Assembly: GCA_964411875.1 (NCBI GenBank) | Contig: CAYPMT010000136.1 | Span: 1-5,726, forward strand | Source of the DNA: Aliikangiella sp964411875 | Lineage (GTDB): Bacteria > Pseudomonadota > Gammaproteobacteria > Enterobacterales > Kangiellaceae | Length of the DNA: 5,726 nucleotides | Direction of reading: 5' to 3' | Shown here: in pieces, positions 1 to 5,726 of the stretch | Numbering within the stretch: position 1 is the stretch's first letter | How the letters are laid out: every line of letters starts with the position of its first letter | Position numbers and translations under genes: made by a program | The notes under the pieces: model-generated | What the model saw: only the letters and a program-made list of their open reading frames with translations | Told to the model about the DNA's origin: nothing | Database searches by the model: none

Positions 1-260
1 GCTTTAGCCTGATACTTTTCTTTCCATTCAGAGTAAGGCATGCCATAAATAATTTCTCTAGCGGCTTCGTAATCAATATTTTCTTCTTGATCTTCAGCAG
101 CGGCAGAATACCATTTAGCCAAACAGTTACGACAAAAATCTGCAAGGATCATGAGATCAATATTTTGTACATCTTTGTTGTCGTCTAGATGTTTAAGTAG
201 TCGCCTAAAGGTTGCAGCTTCTATCGCTTGTTGTTTTTCATGAGTCATTTGATTTGCCAT
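1..260 (-). CDS. DUF1244 family protein (3' end outside window)
   Basis: The first 86 codons of a small protein run off the left edge, so its C-terminus is not visible. The reading begins MANQMTHEKQQAIEAATFRR and contains DVQNIDLM, a two-cysteine motif FCRNCLAKWY and YGMPYSEWKEKYQ. These are the hallmark segments of the DUF1244 (SMc04008-like) family, whose members are about 70-110 residues and mostly helical. The biochemical role of the family is not known to me; the paired cysteines could bind metal or be redox active, but that is inference. The ATG at 260 is chosen because it is the first in frame after the glnS stop; an internal ATG four codons later is an alternative. A weak AAAGATGA purine stretch precedes it. 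The gene starts 15 bp after the glnS stop, so it is probably the distal gene of a glnS transcript. Confidence 0.85.
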   Translation of the reverse strand, partial: MANQMTHEKQQAIEAATFRRLLKHLDDNKDVQNIDLMILADFCRNCLAKWYSAAAEDQEENIDYEAAREIIYGMPYSEWKEKYQAK

Positions 261-275
261 TTAGTTCATCTTTAA

Positions 276-1955
276 TTAATTATTTGTTTTCGCTTCAATT
301 TTAGCCCAGCTATCTCTTAAAGTTACCGTCCGATTAAACACTAGATTATCAGTACTATGCTCATAACGATCAGCACAAAAGTAACCTTCGCGTTCAAATT
401 GAAAAATGGCTTCGGGTTCTGCTTTGGCCAAACTCATTTCAACTCTTGCTTCTGTTAAAACTTCTAACGAGTTAGGATTTAATACTGATAAAAAATCCTC
501 TTCTGCAGCAGGATTTTCAACATTAAATAAACGATCATATAAACGAATGGTCGCTGGTTTTGATTCGCTAGCTGAAACCCAATGAATAACACCTTTAGGT
601 TTATAACCTTCAGGATTTTTACCTAAAGTATTTTCATCATAAGTACAAAGTAACTCAACAATATTACCTTGCTCATCTTTAATCACTTCATCACAAGTAA
701 TAACATAAGCATTTCTTAAACGAACGGCTTTACCGGTGACTAAACGTTTATATTTTTTGTTAGCTTCTTCACGAAAATCTGCTTGGTCAATATAAATCGT
801 TTTTGAAAAATAAATCTCTCGGTTACCCATCGCTTCATTTTGTGGATGGTTAGGTGCCGAGATTGTTTCAATTTTATCCTCTGGATAATTAGTCAAAGTC
901 ACCTTTAATGGTCGCAATACCGCCATAGCTCTTGGCGCATTGTCACCTAAGTCTTCACGTACTGAATTTTCTAACAAACTCATTTCAACGGTGTGGACTT
1001 TTTTGGTAACGCCAGTGCGAGTGACAAAATCACGAATCGAGTAAGGCGTAAAACCTCGACGACGCATGCCTGAGATAGTCGACATACGCGGATCATCCCA
1101 ACCATCGACATAACCTTCAACCACTAATTGATTGAGTTTACGTTTACTGGTAATCGTATGCTCTAAATTCAATCGAGAAAATTCTATTTGTTGCGGATGA
1201 CAATCAATGGAAATATTATCTAATACCCAATCATAAAGCGGTCGATGATCTTCAAACTCTAATGAACAAAGCGAATGAGTAATGCCTTCAATGGCATCCG
1301 AAATACAATGAGTAAAATCATACATGGGATAAATACACCATTTATCACCGGTACGAATATGATGCTGACGTTTGATTCGATAAAGCACTGGATCACGCAT
1401 ATTCATATTTGGAGAAGCCATATCAATCTTTGCTCTCAAAGCTATGGCGCCATCTTCAAATTCACCCGCTTTCATACGGTGAAATAAATCCAGGCTTTCT
1501 TCAATGGGTCTATCGCGATAAGGACTTGGTGTTCCAGGCACTTCAAAACTACCTCGATATTCCCGCATTTTTTCTACGCTTAACTCATCAACATAAGCTA
1601 AACCTTTATTAATTAATTCTTCAGCATAGGCATAAAGCTGATCAAAATAGTCTGCCGCATGACGAACGTCTCCAGACCATTCAAAACCAAGCCATTCAAT
1701 ATCTTCTGCAATGGCTTTAGCATAAGCAATCTCTTCTTTTGCTGGATTGGTATCATCAAAGCGTAAATTACATTGGCCTTGATAATCCTGGGCAAAACCA
1801 AAGTTAATACAAATAGCTTTAGCATGGCCTACATGTAAAAAACCATTCGGCTCAGGTGGAAAACGCGTTTGAACCGCTTGATGTTTACCCGACTTTAAAT
1901 CTTCATCAATAATATTACGGATAAAATTGCTCGGTTTTGGTGTTTCTTCATTCAT
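276..1955 (-). CDS. glnS: Glutaminyl-tRNA synthetase (GlnRS)
   Basis: GlnRS is a cytoplasmic class Ic aminoacyl-tRNA synthetase that joins glutamine to tRNA-Gln using ATP. The 559-residue product aligns with E. coli GlnRS (554 residues) nearly end to end. The N-terminal Rossmann domain has FPPEPNGFLHVGHAK, with the HIGH motif as HVGH at residues 41-44, then LRFDDTNP and YPMYDFTHCISDA. The second class I signature, KMSKS, reads ITSKRKL around residues 268-274, keeping the catalytic lysine near 271. GWDDPRM follows, then the C-terminal beta-barrel anticodon-binding domains (about 340-559) with FREEANKKYKRL, GVIHWVSA and a FEREGYF segment near the end. A TTG at 1958 lies one codon upstream of the ATG at 1955. 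The ATG is preferred because it matches the family N-terminus and has a GAG-type ribosome site about 8 nt upstream. The gene is intact. Confidence 0.98.
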   Translation of the reverse strand: MNEETPKPSNFIRNIIDEDLKSGKHQAVQTRFPPEPNGFLHVGHAKAICINFGFAQDYQGQCNLRFDDTNPAKEEIAYAKAIAEDIEWLGFEWSGDVRHAADYFDQLYAYAEELINKGLAYVDELSVEKMREYRGSFEVPGTPSPYRDRPIEESLDLFHRMKAGEFEDGAIALRAKIDMASPNMNMRDPVLYRIKRQHHIRTGDKWCIYPMYDFTHCISDAIEGITHSLCSLEFEDHRPLYDWVLDNISIDCHPQQIEFSRLNLEHTITSKRKLNQLVVEGYVDGWDDPRMSTISGMRRRGFTPYSIRDFVTRTGVTKKVHTVEMSLLENSVREDLGDNAPRAMAVLRPLKVTLTNYPEDKIETISAPNHPQNEAMGNREIYFSKTIYIDQADFREEANKKYKRLVTGKAVRLRNAYVITCDEVIKDEQGNIVELLCTYDENTLGKNPEGYKPKGVIHWVSASESKPATIRLYDRLFNVENPAAEEDFLSVLNPNSLEVLTEARVEMSLAKAEPEAIFQFEREGYFCADRYEHSTDNLVFNRTVTLRDSWAKIEAKTNN

Positions 1956-1994
1956 CAAAAATTCTCAATCGATTAATTTATCTATTCAGGCTGA

Positions 1995-2023
1995 ATTTTA
2001 CCCTAGATTGCCCCAAGCGATAA
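1995..2023 (-). promoter_or_regulatory. Possible glnS promoter
   Basis: In the 98-bp gap upstream of glnS, the minus strand shows TAAAAT (plus-strand 1995-2000) as a -10 candidate. It has a weak TTATCG -35 candidate (2018-2023) at exactly 17 bp spacing. A start near 1988 would give a leader of about 33 nt before the ATG at 1955. The -35 matches the consensus at only three of six positions, so this is a weak call based on spacing and location. Read-through from the upstream E1-rhodanese gene is equally possible, because no terminator separates them. Confidence 0.3.
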
Positions 2024-2053
2024 GCTTATTCTCGCATCTTTATTACTTAAGCT

Positions 2054-3175
2054 TTATCTTTTATTCTTTAACCAACCTAATAAACCACCCGCTAAACTAT
2101 GAGTATTTTCAAACCCATGCTGATTCAATAGTTGGCTGGCTTTCAAACTTCTAATGCCCGATTGACAATAAACTAAATAATGTTTTTCTTGCACCAATTC
2201 TGCTAATCGATGCTCTAGTTGATCGAGAGGTATATGCAAGCCACCAATATTAAAGCTCTCTCGTTCATTATTAGTTCTTACATCTAAGACCATCGAATTG
2301 TCACGCTGCCTATATTCTTCAAATTGATTCACTGTAATTTCAAGTCTGTGAATTGAGTCACTAGCACATTGCATTTGGTAATCAGCAGAAAAGTCAGCCA
2401 AATTGATAGCTTCAGTAGAATTTGAACATAAACGACAGTCTTTGTTTTTTTGTAATTGAAATTTTTTCTGAGTCACTGCCATGGCATCAATTATAAGTAA
2501 GTGATCTTTCAAAGGTGTTTCTAGTCCTACTAAGTATTTAATCGCTTCGCAAGTTTGATACATGGCCAACATTCCGGGTAAAACACCAATCACACCTGCT
2601 GAATTACAGTCCATAACATCACTAGGAGCTTGTGGAAACAAACAACGAAAACAAGCGCTATTTTTATCGTTTGGATTAAACAAAGATGACTGGCCATAAA
2701 ATTCGCCAATACTCGCCATTACCCAAGGCTTTGATAACTGATAACAAACATCATTAATTAAATAACGAGTCGCAAAATTATCGGTACAATCCAGTACTAA
2801 ATCTGCTGATTGAATAATCGACTCAGCATTACCTTGAGTTAAATGCTCCGAAATAGAAGTAACATCAATCTCTGAATTTAATTGATCTAAGCGGCTTTTT
2901 AAAGCCTGTGCTTTATGAGTACCAACAGCAGCCTCATCAAAGGCAATTTGGCGTTGTAAATTGGTTAAATCAACTCTATCACCATCAACAATTGAAATGC
3001 ATCCAACACCAGCTGCAGCAAGATACAAAGCACTCGGGCAACCAAGACCACCAGCTCCCACAATAACAATATGAGCCTGTTTAAGTTTTTTCTGACCAGC
3101 CACACCAACATTAACAAGCTGAATATGTCGAGTGTATCTTAGCCATTCATTCGCTGAAAAAGTGGTTTCTGTCAT
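2054..3175 (-). CDS. ThiF/MoeB-type E1-like adenylyltransferase with C-terminal rhodanese domain
   Basis: This cytoplasmic enzyme of 373 residues adenylates the C-terminal glycine of a ubiquitin-like sulfur carrier (ThiS or MoaD type) and can pass sulfur to it. The N-terminal E1-like domain (about 8-250) opens with RYTRHIQL. It has the ATP loop GAGGLG (40-45), TNLQRQ with the conserved arginine at 75, and DCTDN (129-133). Two CxxC zinc pairs lie at C175/C178 and C247/C250. C190 sits 12 residues after C178, the spacing that the acceptor cysteine of E. coli ThiF shows. A linker leads to a rhodanese domain (about 278-373) with LDVR (297-300) and the active loop CQSGIRS starting at C337. The layout resembles MoeZ, MOCS3 and Uba4. 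Family position does not decide between thiazole, molybdopterin and other carriers, so no symbol is given. The ATG at 3175 directly follows an in-frame TAA, so it is the earliest possible start. No clear Shine-Dalgarno precedes it; a TATAAC (3194-3199) could be a weak -10. It is divergent from the riboswitch operon. Confidence 0.93.
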   Translation of the reverse strand: MTETTFSANEWLRYTRHIQLVNVGVAGQKKLKQAHIVIVGAGGLGCPSALYLAAAGVGCISIVDGDRVDLTNLQRQIAFDEAAVGTHKAQALKSRLDQLNSEIDVTSISEHLTQGNAESIIQSADLVLDCTDNFATRYLINDVCYQLSKPWVMASIGEFYGQSSLFNPNDKNSACFRCLFPQAPSDVMDCNSAGVIGVLPGMLAMYQTCEAIKYLVGLETPLKDHLLIIDAMAVTQKKFQLQKNKDCRLCSNSTEAINLADFSADYQMQCASDSIHRLEITVNQFEEYRQRDNSMVLDVRTNNERESFNIGGLHIPLDQLEHRLAELVQEKHYLVYCQSGIRSLKASQLLNQHGFENTHSLAGGLLGWLKNKR

Positions 3176-3238
3176 TTACATTCATTTATCAAAGTTATAG
3201 CTAGACCATCTTAACCTAGATAAAAATAGACTTTAAGT

Positions 3239-3267
3239 TTTCTAATCAATTAAATTTAAGTTATAAT
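3239..3267 (+). promoter_or_regulatory. Likely promoter of the TPP-riboswitch operon
   Basis: A perfect TATAAT -10 box lies at 3262-3267, about 13 nt before the start of the TPP aptamer, where a promoter is required. The best -35 at 17 bp spacing is TTTCTA (3239-3244), which matches TTGACA at only three positions. Transcription would begin near 3274, giving a leader of roughly 235 nt before the GTG at 3509. The -10 is convincing by sequence and position; the -35 is weak. Confidence 0.65.
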
Positions 3268-3279
3268 TCGCGGCGAAAA

Positions 3280-3382
3280 CCTGAGGGGAGGTCGAAAGAC
3301 CTGAGACGCTTGTTATTAAGCCATCCTTAATAACGATTAAACCCTTTGAACCTGATCCGGCTAAAACCGGCGTAGGGACAGG
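3280..3382 (+). promoter_or_regulatory. TPP riboswitch aptamer (THI element)
   Basis: This RNA domain binds thiamine pyrophosphate and controls thiamine synthesis or uptake genes. The conserved blocks are all present: CTGAGA (3301-3306), ACCCTTTGAACCTGATCCGG (3341-3360) and GCGTAGGGA (3370-3378). The helices can be drawn by eye. P1 is CCTG (3280-3283) with CAGG (3379-3382). P2 is GGG (about 3285-3288) with CCC (3342-3344). P3 is AGGTC (3289-3293) with GACCT (3298-3302), capped by a GAAA tetraloop. P5 is CCGG (3357-3360) with CCGG (3367-3370). An optional arm (P3a) is a 9-bp perfect hairpin, GTTATTAAG (3312-3320) with CTTAATAAC (3326-3334). The aptamer lies on the plus strand, so it regulates the receptor gene at 3509 and anything co-transcribed, not the divergent E1-rhodanese gene. 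Confidence 0.97.
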
Positions 3383-3465
3383 CGATAAAAGTCTTATTAG
3401 TTACTTTCTATTGTATTATTTATTAATAAGATTATTCATTATTATCAGCTTAACCATCGTCAAAA

Positions 3466-3504
3466 CCGGATCTCCAATTTTTTAATTTGTTTAGTCTGGA
3501 GATC
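3466..3504 (+). promoter_or_regulatory. Riboswitch expression platform: Shine-Dalgarno sequestering hairpin
   Basis: GATCTCCA (3469-3476) is perfectly complementary over 8 bp to TGGAGATC (3497-3504). The latter contains the GGAG ribosome-binding site (3498-3501), 7 nt before the GTG start at 3509. The loop is 20 nt. Overlapping the anti-Shine-Dalgarno arm, CCGGATC (3466-3472) is perfectly complementary to GATCCGG (3354-3360) inside the aptamer. The two pairings share bases 3469-3472 and so exclude each other. The expected logic is that with TPP the aptamer keeps its P5 strand, the hairpin forms and translation is off; without TPP the aptamer strand captures the anti-Shine-Dalgarno and translation is on. 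No U-run follows the hairpin, so this is not a transcription terminator. The pairings are seen; the switching is inferred. Confidence 0.8.
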
Positions 3505-3508
3505 AACT

Positions 3509-5629
3509 GTGAAACAATCAATTTATTTAGCTCTTGCCTCTTTATTAATTGGCGTAGCTCATAAAGCTTACGCCGATGATAATCAAAGTGTTCAAGAAAA
3601 TACCATCACCGTTACCGCGGAATTACAAGAAAATAACTTATATCAGCTACCGGCTAGTATCAGTGTGATTGGTCAAGAAACTATTGAACAAAACAATGCA
3701 CAACATATTAGTGAGCTTTTCAATCTAGCGCCTAATGTTAATTTTTCTACGGGTGCTTCACGAGGACGCTTTATTCAAATTCGAGGCATCGGTGAGAGAA
3801 GTCAATTTATTGAACCGATTAACCCATCGGTTGGTGTTATTTTAGATGGTATTGATATGACAGGGATTTCACTTGGTACAACCACATTGGATGTGAAGCA
3901 AGTCGAAATTCTACGTGGGCCTCAAGGCACACTGTATGGCGCTAATGCTCTGGCTGGCTTAATTAATGTAGTTTCCAATGACCCAACAGAAAACTTTTAT
4001 AGCAAAGTAACAGCAACTCTCGAAGATTATCAAGGTTATGGTTTAACTGCTACAGTTAGCGATGCATTATCAGAAAAATTTGGTTATCGATTGTCAGTTG
4101 GTCATTATCAAAGCGATGGTTATATGGAAAATATTTTTCTGAATCGAAGCGACACCAACAATATTAATGAAGGCAATTTTAAAGCCAAATTTTTTCATCA
4201 AGCAAATAATAACACTAAAGTAAACACCACACTTTTATTTACTAATATTGATAATGGCTATGATGCTTTCAGTCTCGATATAAATCGCAATACTTATTCT
4301 GATCAACCCGGTCATGATCGCCAACAAACACGAGCAGCTTCTTGGATTGTTGACCATAAAATTAATGATATTTATTCAGTCAAAGCTACATTAAGTTTTG
4401 CTAATTCAGATGTTGAATATGGTTTTGATGAAGATTGGAGTTACATCGACTTTTGTAATGACATAGATTGCTTAGGCACTTTTTATACAGGTAGAGATAA
4501 TTACAATCGAAGAAATAATAATGAAAGCCTAGATATTTTATTACGTTCAAATAATCCTAATAATAATCTAAATTGGTCTGCGGGACTTTATGCCAGAAAC
4601 CAAAGAACTGATTTAGATCGTCAACACTTAGTATTCTTCGGCCCTGACCAATATGGCAGCCCAATAACAAGTCAGTTTGATACTCAGAATCTTGCAGTAT
4701 ATGGCCAACTAAACTATCAAATCAATGAAAAGTTAAGGTTAGAATCAGGTATTAGGCTTGAGGAAAGAACGGCTGATTATAGTGATAGTAATAACATTGC
4801 ATTCGCTCCTGATGATAACTTTATTGGAGGTAAAGTTGGTCTAACTTATGTACTATCACCGAGTAATATTTTCTATGGTTTGATATCACGGGGTTACAAG
4901 CCCAGTGGAGTCAATCGTGATGGTACACTATCAGCCGAACAAAGAAGCTTTGATTCAGAGTTTCTAGTAAATTATGAAGCAGGGTTTAAAACTTATTTAC
5001 CAGAAAATGCTTTAAGCTTACAGACCTCTATTTTTTATCAAGATCGCAAAGATGCTCAGGTTAATCAAGCAATACAAGTTGGCACTGAATTTATTCAATT
5101 CCTTGATAATGCACCTAAGGCAAAAAATTATGGTGTAGAACTTGAGATGGCATGGTCTCCGACAGACTTAGTTAGTCTCTATTCAACAATAGGATTACTA
5201 AAGACTGAGTTTATTGATTTTAATAGTTTTGCTCATGAGCTTGCTAGTCAAGATGCTCCAATAATGCCATATAGCTTAAACGGTCGATCACAAGCACACG
5301 CGCCTGAATATCAATTTGTATTAGGTACAAAAATTTATCTATCTGAAAATTGGACTTTTAATCCTGAAATACAAGGAAAAGACGAATTCTTCTTTTCAAA
5401 TAGCCATGAGTCAAAATCTGATGCTTATGAAATTATCAACTTAAGAATTAACTACGAACTTGATGAAGTTAAAGTTAGCTTTTATGTTAATAACTTAACT
5501 GATAAGGATATTAAAACGAGAGGGTTTAGATTTGGTAATAACCCAAGAAATGGTTATGCAACCGAATCATATTACCAATTCGCAGCACCGAGAGTAATTG
5601 GTCTTTCAGCTTCAATGACATTCAATTAG
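3509..5629 (+). CDS. TonB-dependent outer-membrane receptor, probably for thiamine or a thiamine precursor
   Basis: This is a 706-residue, 22-strand-barrel type receptor that uses TonB/ExbBD energy to import a scarce ligand across the outer membrane. A signal peptide covers about residues 1-22 (basic start, LALASLLIGV core, cleavage after AYA). A TonB-box-like TITVTA (32-37) follows. The plug domain (about 45-160) has LPASISVIG, IRGIGERSQF, VGVILDG and VEILRGPQGTLYGANALAG (132-150). The rest is barrel, ending in RVIGLSASMTFN with an aromatic near the C-terminus. C316 and C321 are close enough to form a disulfide in an extracellular loop. Translation starts at GTG (3509), supported by GGAG 7 nt upstream and by the signal peptide beginning right there; no in-frame ATG competes. 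Siderophore receptors are the best-known relatives, but the TPP riboswitch in its leader and a thiamine-binding-like gene 24 bp downstream point to thiamine, a phosphate ester or HMP. The substrate is inferred from context only. Confidence 0.93.
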   Translation: MKQSIYLALASLLIGVAHKAYADDNQSVQENTITVTAELQENNLYQLPASISVIGQETIEQNNAQHISELFNLAPNVNFSTGASRGRFIQIRGIGERSQFIEPINPSVGVILDGIDMTGISLGTTTLDVKQVEILRGPQGTLYGANALAGLINVVSNDPTENFYSKVTATLEDYQGYGLTATVSDALSEKFGYRLSVGHYQSDGYMENIFLNRSDTNNINEGNFKAKFFHQANNNTKVNTTLLFTNIDNGYDAFSLDINRNTYSDQPGHDRQQTRAASWIVDHKINDIYSVKATLSFANSDVEYGFDEDWSYIDFCNDIDCLGTFYTGRDNYNRRNNNESLDILLRSNNPNNNLNWSAGLYARNQRTDLDRQHLVFFGPDQYGSPITSQFDTQNLAVYGQLNYQINEKLRLESGIRLEERTADYSDSNNIAFAPDDNFIGGKVGLTYVLSPSNIFYGLISRGYKPSGVNRDGTLSAEQRSFDSEFLVNYEAGFKTYLPENALSLQTSIFYQDRKDAQVNQAIQVGTEFIQFLDNAPKAKNYGVELEMAWSPTDLVSLYSTIGLLKTEFIDFNSFAHELASQDAPIMPYSLNGRSQAHAPEYQFVLGTKIYLSENWTFNPEIQGKDEFFFSNSHESKSDAYEIINLRINYELDEVKVSFYVNNLTDKDIKTRGFRFGNNPRNGYATESYYQFAAPRVIGLSASMTFN

Positions 5630-5653
5630 TTTCAAATTAATTGAGGAGAACCT

Positions 5654-5726
5654 ATGAAAATTTCCTTAGAATTAAGTCTTTATCCACTCGATGATAACTT
5701 CTTAGAAATAATCGGTGATATTGTAG
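5654..5726 (+). CDS. Probable YkoF/MTH1187-like thiamine (HMP)-binding protein, 5' end only
   Basis: Only the first 24 codons are inside the window: MKISLELSLYPL followed by DDNFLEIIGDIV. The start is well supported by GAGGAG (5643-5648) 5 nt before the ATG. The pattern of a short amphipathic strand ending in SLYPL and then an acidic helix start is typical of the small ferredoxin-like-fold proteins of the YkoF/DUF77 thiamine-binding family. These are usually about 80-100 residues in single-domain form and bind thiamine or hydroxymethylpyrimidine. The gene follows the receptor stop by 24 bp with no terminator, so it should be on the same riboswitch-controlled transcript. With 24 residues the family call rests partly on the thiamine context. 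Whether a transporter follows cannot be seen. Confidence 0.65.
   Translation, partial: MKISLELSLYPLDDNFLEIIGDIV

Noticed and set aside
1956..1958. TTG as the glnS start, adding one methionine.
   Set aside because: The adjacent ATG at 1955 matches the family N-terminus and has adequate ribosome-site spacing, so a rare start codon is not needed.
2022..2054. Inverted repeat AAGCTTA / TAAGCTT just after the E1-rhodanese stop codon, considered as a terminator.
   Set aside because: The stem is only 7 bp and AT-rich with a 19-nt loop, and no T-run follows on the minus strand. AAGCTT is self-complementary, so chance pairing is easy.
1275..2154. Short open frames of 67-75 codons inside and across glnS on both strands (1275-1487, 1409-1612, 1613-1825, 1927-2154).
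   Set aside because: They overlap strongly conserved coding sequence in another frame, show no recognisable family features, and the last overlaps the ends of two real genes.
3194..3222. Promoter for the E1-rhodanese gene (TATAAC at 3194-3199, TATCTA as -35 at 3217-3222, minus strand).
   Set aside because: The -35 is poor and this AT-rich stretch gives such matches by chance. A promoter must exist in the region, but this one is not supported well enough to annotate.
3391..3432. Intrinsic terminator downstream of the TPP aptamer.
   Set aside because: The hairpin is almost purely A-U and is not followed by a U tract. The ribosome-site pairing at 3469-3504 explains control better.

Overview
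The window is AT-rich chromosomal DNA and reads like a gammaproteobacterium. It carries a bacterial GlnRS close to the E. coli enzyme over its whole length, a DUF1244 protein, and a TonB-dependent outer-membrane receptor, so the cell is Gram-negative. The genus cannot be named from this sequence alone. There are no insertion sequences, tRNAs, rRNAs or CRISPR repeats.

Left part (1-3175), all on the minus strand. In transcription order these are an E1-like activating enzyme fused to a C-terminal rhodanese domain (ThiF/MoeB/HesA family, 3175-2054), glutaminyl-tRNA synthetase glnS (1955-276), and the start of a DUF1244 protein (260 to the left edge). glnS and the DUF1244 gene are 15 bp apart and probably co-transcribed. 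About 98 bp separate the E1-rhodanese gene from glnS, enough for a separate glnS promoter.

Centre (3176-3508), the divergent intergenic region. It holds a well-formed TPP (thiamine pyrophosphate) riboswitch on the plus strand, preceded by a TATAAT -10 box. Its downstream platform can be read directly. An anti-Shine-Dalgarno segment is perfectly complementary to the ribosome-binding site of the next gene. The same segment overlaps a copy of the aptamer's own P5 3' strand, which is perfectly complementary to the P5 5' strand. This gives a consistent translational ON/OFF model.

Right part (3509-5726), plus strand. A 706-residue TonB-dependent receptor is followed 24 bp later by the first 24 codons of a gene that looks like the small YkoF/MTH1187-type thiamine (or HMP)-binding family. 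Under a TPP riboswitch, the two genes are best read as a thiamine or thiamine-precursor uptake operon: active outer-membrane import plus a binding protein. The divergent E1-rhodanese protein could supply activated sulfur for the thiazole half of thiamine, but molybdopterin synthesis or another sulfur carrier is equally possible. It is not under the riboswitch, which lies on the opposite strand.
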